From Sinomonas sp. ASV486 (lineage in GTDB: Bacteria > Actinomycetota > Actinomycetes > Actinomycetales > Micrococcaceae): 56,412 bases of DNA. The position numbers were made by a program, and so were the translations under genes. Positions 50,262 through 56,412 of the stretch are shown here, one piece after another (position 1 is the stretch's first letter; each line of letters starts with the position of its first letter). The stretch spans positions 87,003 to 143,414 of the forward strand of contig NZ_JAVFJK010000013.1 in the NCBI RefSeq assembly GCF_030908215.1, given 5' to 3'. The notes under the pieces are model-generated. The model worked only from the letters and a program-made list of their open reading frames with translations, was not told the DNA's origin and ran no database searches.

Positions 50262-50375
50262 GGCGTTCCCCCGGTTGAGCGCGGCCCGTGGTGAGCCGAC
50301 AACGTCAGCCTAGGCACCGCCGTCGTGCGTCCGCATCGGCCCTTGGGCCTATGTGGACAACTCTCCAATGCGGCG

Positions 50376-51375
50376 CTAGGAGACCGGGAACTCCTCGGTG
50401 TCCACGTCGGCCTGCGCGGCAGCCGAGTAGCGCCCGCCGGCAACCGTTCCCTCGTTGACGAGCTCGTCGACGCGCGAGGACGTCCGCCGAAAGCTCGAGC
50501 GAACCGGCCGCGAAGTCCTCGTTGAGGTGGGCGGAGCTGCGCGTGCCGGGCAGCGCGATCACGTGCTCGCCGCGGGAAAGGACCCAGGCGATCGCGAGCT
50601 GCGCGGGCGAGCACCCGGCGTCGTCCGCGAGGGCGCCGAAGAGGTCGAGGAGCGCGAGGTTCGCAGGCCAGTGCTCGGCGTCGAACCGCGGCATCGAGCG
50701 GCGCAGGTCCCAGTCCGGCAGCCCGGACGGATCCCGCAGCACGCCGCCGAAGGCGCCCCGGCCCACGGGGCTGAACGCGACGAACGCGATGCCGAGTTCA
50801 CGGCAGGCCTCGAGCGTGCCGAGCTCCGGGTTGCGGGTCCATGGCGAGTACTCGCTCTGCAGCGCGGCGATGGGGTACTCGGCGTGGCCGCGGCGCAGCA
50901 CGTCGGTACCAATCTCGGAGAGGCCGACGGCGCCGATCTTGCCTTCGCGGACGAGCCCCCCGAGGGCTCCGACCGACTCCTCGATGGGGACGGTCCGGTC
51001 CCACCGGTGCAGGTAGTACAGGTCAATCCGGTCCGTCCGCAGCCGGCGCAGCGAGGCGTCGACGTGCGCACGGAGGGTTTCGGGCCGGCCGTCGATCACG
51101 CGGCGCCCCTCTGCTGAGGACATGCCGCCTTTGGAGGCGAGGAAGAACTCCCCGCGGCGGGACGCGAGCGTCTCCCCGAGGAGTATCTCGTTGGCCGTGG
51201 CGCCGTAGATGGTGGCGGTGTCGAAATGGGTGACGCCCTCGTCCAAGGCGTGGAGCAGGAGCTTGGCGGCGTCCTCGCGGGACGGAAGCGGGCCGTAGGC
51301 CTGGTTGAGGTTCATCCAGCCGAAGCCGACGGGGCCCACGTTCGTTCCGGCAATCGTGCGGGGAGTCAAGGTCAT
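50376..51375 (-). pseudogene. aldo/keto reductase with frameshift near C-terminus
   Basis: An NADPH-dependent aldo/keto reductase (YdhF-like). FGWMNLNQAYG, catalytic Asp/Tyr in HFDTATIYG, DLYYLHRWD and AFSPVGRGAFGG are intact. After LELSADVLAR the frame breaks: the expected VDELVNEGTVAGGRYSAAAQ and its end at 50376 lie in another frame. Losing one CG dinucleotide (or gaining one base) in the CGCGCG run at 50471-50476 explains this. Without the repair the frame reads a foreign Arg-rich tail to 50305. Either a real mutation or a sequencing error. Start at ATG 51375. Confidence 0.8.
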
Positions 51376-51513
51376 CCCCCGATCCTCCCATGGCAACCGT
51401 GAGGCCTGTGCGCCAGGCAGCACGCCCATGGCGCACGTGTGGCCGGCCCGCGGCTGCGCGGAGGGAGGCTCAGCCTCGAACGAGCGCCTCACCGTGAACG
51501 CTAGCGCGGATGC

Positions 51514-52278
51514 TCAGATCCAGCGAGGAGGCATGGGGACCTCTGCGAGCAGTGCGCCGTCGCGCGTCGCGGTGAGCGGCTGGCCTGGTTCGGTGCCGCG
51601 GCCGGCGGCCCAGCGGGCGACGGCGGCGAGCGGCCCGGTCACGACGGTCCCTGGCGCGTCGGGGTCGCCGAGGGTGAGCCCGTCCTCGGCGCCGAGGACG
51701 CGCACGGCGAGCCCGGCGGTCTCGGCGCGCTTCTCCCACGCTCCCCAGATGTCCCCGATCAGGCGGCGGAGCACCCCAGTGGGGATGTCCGCGAAGCGGG
51801 CGCCGTTGTCCAGGTCGACCGCGTGCAGCCATACCTCGCGGGTGCGCATCCACACGGTCTCGGACACGGGCACTGTCCGGCCCTGGGCGGTGCGGACCTC
51901 CTCGCCCCACCGGGCGTCGGGGAGGTCGCGCCACTCGACCGAGAGGTGGATCGCGGAGTGGTCGTACAGGTTGAGCAGCGCTGTGGGGGGCAGAGTCGCT
52001 CCGAACTCGATCTCCTCGTTCCGCGCCTCGGGCGAGGGGTACATCGGGGTCTCGATCCCGGTGGCGGCCCACTCGACGAGACGGGCGACGGCGCGGGCGT
52101 TGTAGCCCACGTGCGCGATGACGTGGCGGCGGGACCAGCCCGGCAGCAGGGACGGCTCGTCCGTGTCGGTGTAGGCGAGCTCGTTGAGCTTGCGGGCGAA
52201 GAACGCCGTGCCGCGCCGGACCGTGAGCAGCCCGGCGCGGGTCTCGGCGTCTGTCACGAGGTCGTGGCGGGCAACCAT
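51514..52278 (-). CDS. maleylpyruvate isomerase, mycothiol-dependent type
   Basis: A 254-residue DinB-fold enzyme of the mycothiol-dependent maleylpyruvate isomerase family, which turns maleylpyruvate into fumarylpyruvate in the gentisate pathway. The metal site is visible as His in HVIAHVGYN (about residue 52) and Glu/His in REVWLHAVD (about 144-148); LPGWSRRHV is family-typical. ATG at 52278 is one base from the upstream stop, so it is coupled to the hydrolase gene. Third gene of the gentisate operon. Mycothiol use implies an actinobacterium. Confidence 0.88.
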   Translation of the reverse strand: MVARHDLVTDAETRAGLLTVRRGTAFFARKLNELAYTDTDEPSLLPGWSRRHVIAHVGYNARAVARLVEWAATGIETPMYPSPEARNEEIEFGATLPPTALLNLYDHSAIHLSVEWRDLPDARWGEEVRTAQGRTVPVSETVWMRTREVWLHAVDLDNGARFADIPTGVLRRLIGDIWGAWEKRAETAGLAVRVLGAEDGLTLGDPDAPGTVVTGPLAAVARWAAGRGTEPGQPLTATRDGALLAEVPMPPRWI

Positions 52279-52279
52279 C

Positions 52280-53176
52280 TCAGGCGTTTCCGGAGGAGGC
52301 CGCCGCGAGATCGACGCCGGCTGGCAGCACCCCGGGCACGGCCGGACCCGCGGCCTGGGCGCGGGCGACGTTGCGGAGCTGCCCGATGCCCTCGATCGCC
52401 ACGGTGACCGTCTGCCCGTCGGTGAGGTACACCTCGGGGGTGCGGGCGCGGCCCACACCGCCGGTGGTGCCGGTCAGGATGAGGTCCCCCGGGTTGAGGG
52501 TGATCATCTCGGAGATGTAGGAGACGAGGTATTCCGGCGTGAACACGAGGTCCCCGATGGACCCGGTCTGCATCCTGGCCCCGTCGACCTCGGTCGTGAT
52601 CGCCGCGTCCGCGCCGAGCTCCTCCGGGGTGACCATGACGGGCCCGACCGGGGTGGAGGCCTCCCACATCTTGCCCTGGAGCCACTCCTTGGTGCGGAAC
52701 TGGTACGTGCGCATCGAGATGTCGTTCGCCGCGGTGTACCCGGCGATGTACCCGGCCGCTTCGGCCTCGGGCACGCGGCGGGCCCGCTTGCCGATCACAA
52801 CGACGAGCTCGGCCTCCCAGTCGATCGCGGGGTCCGCGGCGGGCAGCTCGATGTCGTCGTAGGGGCCGGTGAGGGTTTCGGCGAACTTCGCGAACAGTGT
52901 CGGGTGCGCGGGAAGGCCCCGGCCCATCTCCTTGATGTGCGAGGCGTAGTTCAGGCCCACGCACACCACCTTGGACGGGGCGGGGACCACGGCGGCGAGG
53001 TCGGCGCCCTGCACGGGGTGCCGCGCGCCGTCGGCCGCCGCCGCGATGTCCTTCCAGCCGGGCGCGGCCAGGAGCGCACCCAGGTCCGCGTACCCGGTCA
53101 CTTCGACGAATGCGTCCCCGTCCTGGCGGGCGGCAGCGGTTGCCCCGGAGGGCAGGCGGAGGGTTGTGACCTTCAC
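52280..53176 (-). CDS. fumarylpyruvate hydrolase (FAH superfamily)
   Basis: A 298-residue hydrolase cleaving fumarylpyruvate to fumarate and pyruvate. VCVGLNYASHIKEMGR, PAIDWEAELVVVIGKRAR (two metal-binding Glu) and YIAGYTAANDISMR (metal-binding Asp) are family signatures, with LTGTTGGVGRARTPEVYL near the end. GTG at 53176 overlaps the dioxygenase stop by four bases (GTGA). Second gene of the gentisate operon, upstream of the isomerase. Its neighbours fix the substrate as fumarylpyruvate over related acylpyruvates. Confidence 0.9.
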   Translation of the reverse strand: MKVTTLRLPSGATAAARQDGDAFVEVTGYADLGALLAAPGWKDIAAAADGARHPVQGADLAAVVPAPSKVVCVGLNYASHIKEMGRGLPAHPTLFAKFAETLTGPYDDIELPAADPAIDWEAELVVVIGKRARRVPEAEAAGYIAGYTAANDISMRTYQFRTKEWLQGKMWEASTPVGPVMVTPEELGADAAITTEVDGARMQTGSIGDLVFTPEYLVSYISEMITLNPGDLILTGTTGGVGRARTPEVYLTDGQTVTVAIEGIGQLRNVARAQAAGPAVPGVLPAGVDLAAASSGNA

Positions 53177-54330
53177 TGGTGCTGGTCCTTCGTGGTCGTC
53201 TGGCCTTCGATGAAGGTGCGGTTCAGGTGCAGGCGCTCGAAGATCGGCTGGTCGCCGAACGTGAACAGGTCGAACTGGGTCTCGGCCTCGATGGACCACG
53301 CGGCCCACGAGGGGACCACGATCATGTCGCCCTTCGTCACGGTGGTCCGCTCGCCGTTGAGCACGAACGCGCCCTGGCCCTCGAAGACCTGGTACACGCT
53401 CGAGCCGACCTCGCGGGTCGTGCGTGTCGCGACGCCGGGGCGGAGCCGGTGGAACTCGGCGCGGATCGTGGGGATGACGTCCCCGCCCGTGGTCGGGTTG
53501 GCGTAGCGGACTGCGGCGTGGCCCTGGCCCACCGTGGCCGGGTAGCCCTCGTCCTCGAGCGCGAGCTGCTCGGTCAGGGCCCGGTCGGTGTACTCCCACC
53601 GGTAGGCCCCGATCGGGGTCGCCGGGGTGTTCTCGAGCCGCGAGAGCGGCCGCAGGCCCGGGTGGCACCAGAGCCGCTCCGAGCGCGAGATGTCCGGGGT
53701 GGCCTCATCGGTCACCCGCTCGGTGCCGAACTCGAAGAAGCCCGCGTCCATGCCGCGCACGAACGGGATGTCCAACCCGTCGATCCACGCCATCGGCGCA
53801 TCGGTGTCGTTGTGGTGGCCGTGGAAGTTCCACCCCGGCTGCGGCAGGAAGTCACCGCGGGACATGCGCACCGGGTCGCCGTTCACCACGGTCCACACGC
53901 CCTCGCCCTCCACCACGAACCGGAACGCGTTCTGCGAATGCCGGTGCTCGGGGGCAACCTCGTGGCCGCCGAGGTACTGGACCGCGGCCCACAGGGTCGG
54001 GGTCGCATAGGGAAGCCCACCCAGGCCCGGGTTCGCCAGGGCGATCGCGCGACGCTCCCCGCCCCGGCCCACCGGCACCAGATCCCCGGCGCGGGCGGCC
54101 AGCGGAAGGATCGTGTCCCACCGCCACACGTGTGGCACCGCCGCCGGAGACGGGACCATCGGCATCAGCTCGTCGATCTGCGTCCACAGCGGAACCATGT
54201 TCTCCCGCGACATCGTCGCGTACATCGCCGCCAGCTCCGCCGCCTCCCCAGGGGTCAGCTCGGACGCGACCATCACGTTCTTGACTGACTCGTGCGATGT
54301 CTCACGGGTCGTCTCTGGGAACGCGCTCAT
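53173..54330 (-). CDS. gentisate 1,2-dioxygenase
   Basis: A 385-residue bicupin iron dioxygenase that opens the ring of gentisate to maleylpyruvate. The iron-binding cupin motif GGHEVAPEHRHSQNAFRFVV lies in the first half; the second cupin (VYQVFEGQGAFVLNGERTTV) is less rich in His, as in this family. PLWTQIDELMP at the N-terminus is typical. ATG at 54330 is five bases after GGAGG; ATG at 54333 is also possible. First gene of the gentisate operon, directly downstream of a fumarylacetoacetase remnant. No regulator gene is adjacent. Confidence 0.9.
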   Translation of the reverse strand: MSAFPETTRETSHESVKNVMVASELTPGEAAELAAMYATMSRENMVPLWTQIDELMPMVPSPAAVPHVWRWDTILPLAARAGDLVPVGRGGERRAIALANPGLGGLPYATPTLWAAVQYLGGHEVAPEHRHSQNAFRFVVEGEGVWTVVNGDPVRMSRGDFLPQPGWNFHGHHNDTDAPMAWIDGLDIPFVRGMDAGFFEFGTERVTDEATPDISRSERLWCHPGLRPLSRLENTPATPIGAYRWEYTDRALTEQLALEDEGYPATVGQGHAAVRYANPTTGGDVIPTIRAEFHRLRPGVATRTTREVGSSVYQVFEGQGAFVLNGERTTVTKGDMIVVPSWAAWSIEAETQFDLFTFGDQPIFERLHLNRTFIEGQTTTKDQHQ

Positions 54331-54433
54331 CATGGCCTCCTCGCCATTGAAGTTCTTGGCTCCGCTTCGAGGCTATGGGCGACGCTCACGGTTCGGCACT
54401 GATTTCTGCCCTGCGGAAGGTGTCCGGACGCGC

Positions 54434-54559
54434 CTACCGCGCCGGCTCGACCCTGCCGGAGACCTCGCCGAACGAGACGGTGGTCCCGCCAGGCCCCGGC
54501 GCGGTCGCCGCCATCGTCACGGTCTGGCCGTCCTCGAGGAACGTCATGGACCCTTCTGG
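54434..54559 (-). pseudogene. C-terminal remnant of fumarylacetoacetase
   Basis: A minus-strand frame reads MTFLEDGQTVTM, then SFGEVSGRVEPAR and a stop at 54434-54436. This matches my knowledge of the C-terminal end of fumarylacetoacetase (FahA: TFLEDGDTVT... GFGEVxGxVxPA). Upstream of about 54559 no homology continues, and nothing of the rest of the protein (over 350 residues) is present, so this is a stump left by deletion. It is on the same strand as, and about 100 bases upstream of, the gentisate operon. The rest of the 54331-54705 gap shows no gene. Confidence 0.7.
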
Positions 54560-54659
54560 GCGGGCATCCTGGCGGTCGCTGCGGTGACCACGGCCTTCAG
54601 CCCCGAGGGCAAGGACGGGCCATCGACTGAGGGCCTCGGCCTGCAGCTTTCGGGCGGAC

Positions 54660-54686
54660 GGGTGGGGACCCTAGTGCTCCCCACCC
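54660..54686 (-). terminator. 8-bp GC hairpin after quinone oxidoreductase gene
   Basis: GGGTGGGG (54660-54667) pairs with CCCCACCC (54679-54686) over an 11-base loop, 20 bases beyond the stop of the minus-strand oxidoreductase gene. Confidence 0.6.
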
Positions 54687-54705
54687 GGCCTTGACCAGGC
54701 TCAGT

Positions 54706-55698
54706 TCACGGGACCACCAGCACCCGGCCACGGACGTCTCCGGATTCCAACGCCTCGTGGGCTTTGGCCGCATCGGCGAGGCGGAACGTTGCCCCGACCC
54801 GGGACACGAGGCCGCCTTCAGCCAGAAGGCTGTTGATAACCCTCGCCGCACCGGCCAGGTCCGAGACCGAGGCGTTGCTGATGGCGAATCCGCAGAGCTT
54901 GGCGTCCCGGGTGTACAGGGCACCCACGGGCAGAATCGGGGCTGCAGCCATGCCTGCCATCATGATCACGCGCGCGCCCTGGCGAAGGAGAGGCAGCGTC
55001 ACCTCGAAGTCGTGGTGCCCGCTGTTGTCCCACCAGACATCAACGCCGGCAGGTGCGGCATGGCCGATCTTCACGGCGAGGTCCGGGTCCCGGTAGTCCA
55101 GCGTGACGTCCGCCCCGAGCGACCGGCACCACTCGCCGTCGTCCGCTGACGCCGAGGTGACCACGTGGGCACCCATGGCCCTCGCGAGCTGGATGGTCGC
55201 GCTCCCGACCGCGCCGCCGCCCCCGGCGATGAACACCGTCTCGCCGGGCTGCAGCGCTGCCTCCCGCACGAGGCCGATGTGTGCGGTTGCCGTGGCATGC
55301 AGCACGGGCGCCGCGTCGGAGGGGTCCACGCCGTCGGGCAAAGTGTAGAGCCGGTCGGCGCCGACCACCGCGTACTCGGAGAACGCACCCTGCCGCCCTG
55401 CGTGGCCCAGACTGTTGGTCCAGACGCGGTCCCCCGGGGAGAAGCCGACCACGCCCGGGCCTGTTGCCTCGACGGTGCCCACGAGGTCCCGGCCGATCAC
55501 GAAGGGGAACGGCGTCTTGGTCTGGTACGCGCCGGACCGCACGAACAGGTCCACGTGGTTGACGGCGCTGGCCTCCATCCGCACGAGCAAGTCCGTCGGC
55601 CCCGCGTCCGGAACGGGCAGCCGCCCAACCTCGATCTTCTCCGCACCGCCGAGCTCACGTACAAACGCCGCCTGCATCGTCTGGGCTGCGCGCACCAT
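54706..55698 (-). CDS. NADPH:quinone oxidoreductase (zinc-free MDR)
   Basis: A 330-residue medium-chain dehydrogenase/reductase of the quinone oxidoreductase type. ASAVNHVDLFVRSGAYQ and GRDLVGTVEATGPGV form the substrate domain, GGGGAVGSATIQLARAMGAHV binds NADPH, and RVGATFRLADAAKAHEALE is near the end. The cysteines of structural zinc are absent, as expected. ATG at 55698 has AAGGAGG five bases upstream. Monocistronic. The quinone or enone substrate is unknown; detoxification is a common role. Confidence 0.87.
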   Translation of the reverse strand: MVRAAQTMQAAFVRELGGAEKIEVGRLPVPDAGPTDLLVRMEASAVNHVDLFVRSGAYQTKTPFPFVIGRDLVGTVEATGPGVVGFSPGDRVWTNSLGHAGRQGAFSEYAVVGADRLYTLPDGVDPSDAAPVLHATATAHIGLVREAALQPGETVFIAGGGGAVGSATIQLARAMGAHVVTSASADDGEWCRSLGADVTLDYRDPDLAVKIGHAAPAGVDVWWDNSGHHDFEVTLPLLRQGARVIMMAGMAAAPILPVGALYTRDAKLCGFAISNASVSDLAGAARVINSLLAEGGLVSRVGATFRLADAAKAHEALESGDVRGRVLVVP

Positions 55699-55762
55699 CG
55701 CATCCTCCTTGTTGCCGTGCCTCGGTTCTTTCGGAGCATTCGGCGCTCTGCGGGGTTCACCC

Positions 55763-56164
55763 TCAGTCGCCGTGGGTCTCCCCCCGCAGCCTCTCCATCT
55801 CCCGCCGGTCCTTCTTGGTGGGCCGACCGGCCCCGCGATCCCGCTGCGGGAGGCCCAGGAACGGCGCGGGCGGCCGCTCGGGCGTGTGGTCGGTGTAGCA
55901 CCGCGACGCGGCCTCGGCGCCGACGCGCTTGACGATCAGCACGTGCACCTCAAGGAGGCGCTCGAACCCGGGCTGGCGCACGCCGACGGTGTCGCCGGGG
56001 ACCACCGTCTGTGACGCCTTGACCGGGTTCCCGTTGAGCCGCACATGCCCCGCACGGCACGCGGCGGTCGCGGCAGAGCGGGTCTTGAACGCTCGCACGG
56101 CCCAGAGCCAGGAGTCGATCCTGACGGCTGATGATGACGGGGCAGGTGCATTCGGAGGGGGCAT
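55763..56164 (-). CDS. S4-domain RNA-binding protein (Hsp15-like)
   Basis: A 133-residue protein with an S4 RNA-binding domain over about residues 14-60 (RIDSWLWAVRAFKTRSAATA, AGHVRLNGNPVKASQTVVPG) as in Hsp15 (HslR), which recycles stalled 50S subunits with peptidyl-tRNA. The C-terminal segment is basic (GRPTKKDRREMERLRGE), typical of RNA contact. ATG at 56164 is chosen because the S4 domain begins shortly after; longer frames up to 56239 lack homology. Divergent from a small basic protein gene. Confidence 0.85.
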   Translation of the reverse strand: MPPPNAPAPSSSAVRIDSWLWAVRAFKTRSAATAACRAGHVRLNGNPVKASQTVVPGDTVGVRQPGFERLLEVHVLIVKRVGAEAASRCYTDHTPERPPAPFLGLPQRDRGAGRPTKKDRREMERLRGETHGD

Positions 56165-56228
56165 GGTGCCAAGCATCTTACCGGCGTATTGTCGTGTGAA
56201 TCGGGGGGATGACCAAAGGAGTTCTGAC

Positions 56229-56375
56229 ATGCCTGACAAGCAGCCTCACCAGCCTGAAGCCCACAAAAAGCCTTCAAAGTCGCTCAAGGAGCAGCGCGCG
56301 GCGAAGAAGGCCAGGAGGGCCATCACGCTCGACGCCGATCCCGTGGCGCACCTGCGCAAGCCGCGCAGCAAGTAG
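56229..56375 (+). CDS. small basic protein, 48 residues
   Basis: A short gene too small for certainty but well supported: AAAGGAG stands at 56215-56221, eight bases before the ATG. The product is Lys/Arg/Pro rich (KPSKSLKEQRAAKKARR, then LDADPVAHLRKPRSK), with no membrane segment or signal. It resembles short conserved actinobacterial hypothetical proteins I have seen beside S4 or DNA-binding genes, but I cannot name a family. It may bind nucleic acid. Confidence 0.6.
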   Translation: MPDKQPHQPEAHKKPSKSLKEQRAAKKARRAITLDADPVAHLRKPRSK

Positions 56376-56412
56376 TATCGAAGAGCAACTGAAGCGCACG
56401 ACGCCGGCGAGG

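Noticed and set aside
52280-53668. A longer start for the fumarylpyruvate hydrolase
   Set aside because: The extra 164 residues are a shadow of the dioxygenase; GTG at 53176 gives a normal family N-terminus and a GTGA overlap.
54375-54587. A 70-residue plus-strand gene upstream of the gentisate operon
   Set aside because: It lies antisense to the FahA-like remnant and lacks homology or a ribosome-binding site.
1-56412. tRNA, rRNA, CRISPR, integrase or insertion sequences
   Set aside because: No cloverleaf, repeat-spacer pattern, transposase or integrase motif was found on reading; a dedicated RNA search would be needed to exclude small RNAs.

Overview
The window is a high-GC stretch of an actinobacterial chromosome. 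Frequent GTG starts, a mycothiol-dependent maleylpyruvate isomerase family protein and the overall protein style suggest a Micrococcaceae soil bacterium of the Arthrobacter/Sinomonas type; the genus is an inference from gene content only. There is no phage, integrase, insertion sequence, CRISPR array, tRNA or rRNA that I can see. The first 75 bases are a near-pure cytosine run that looks like a contig-edge artefact.

Layout. 0.1-2.7 kb: an MHS-type transporter and a LOG-like protein. 2.7-32 kb: a catabolic archipelago with five Gfo/Idh/MocA oxidoreductases, four xylose-isomerase-like TIM-barrel proteins, three LacI regulators, an RbsABC-type sugar transporter, an exported PHP/CehA-type protein and a CE7-type esterase. 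Inside it sit two organic-acid loci: LysR/PrpF/DctA (11.4-14.9 kb), and LysR/tartrate-dehydrogenase-like/DctA-like/glycerate kinase (18.6-23.4 kb), which could take tartrate or malate-like acids to phosphoglycerate. 32-39 kb: a mixed block with an unknown protein, an MFS transporter with an SRPBCC protein, an aldehyde dehydrogenase, and a membrane Ser/Thr kinase coupled to a small lipoprotein. 39.5-44.4 kb: a GntR regulator divergent from a polar amino-acid ABC transporter, then proC. 45-47.3 kb: a CstR-like persulfide-sensor locus (rhodanese, TauE, rhodanese). 47.4-51.4 kb: an aminotransferase, a TPM/DUF5129-like membrane protein and a frameshifted aldo/keto reductase. 51.5-54.3 kb: a complete gentisate operon (dioxygenase, fumarylpyruvate hydrolase, maleylpyruvate isomerase), preceded by what looks like the last ~40 codons of a lost fumarylacetoacetase. 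54.7-56.4 kb: a quinone oxidoreductase, an S4-domain protein and a 48-residue basic protein.

The strongest regulatory signal is in the sugar archipelago. Each transcription unit has its own perfect palindrome of the form GA-N-C|G-N'-TC, and all four possible bases appear at N: GGAACGTTCC, GGAGCGCTCC, GGACCGGTCC and AGATCGATCT. Most sit just downstream of, or around, recognisable -35/-10 elements. This looks like a set of paralogous LacI regulators kept apart by one base pair per half-site. The A-type site also occurs 21 kb away in front of an operon without its own LacI gene. The C-type sites have no adjacent LacI gene in the window.

Signs of gene decay or rearrangement are frequent: a Gfo/Idh gene whose C-terminus runs antisense into its neighbour, a frameshifted reductase, a fumarylacetoacetase remnant, and in-frame microsatellites in an aminotransferase and an SRPBCC protein. 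An 11-base word, GCACGACGGCG, recurs 12 times, once as a palindrome inside a coding region.
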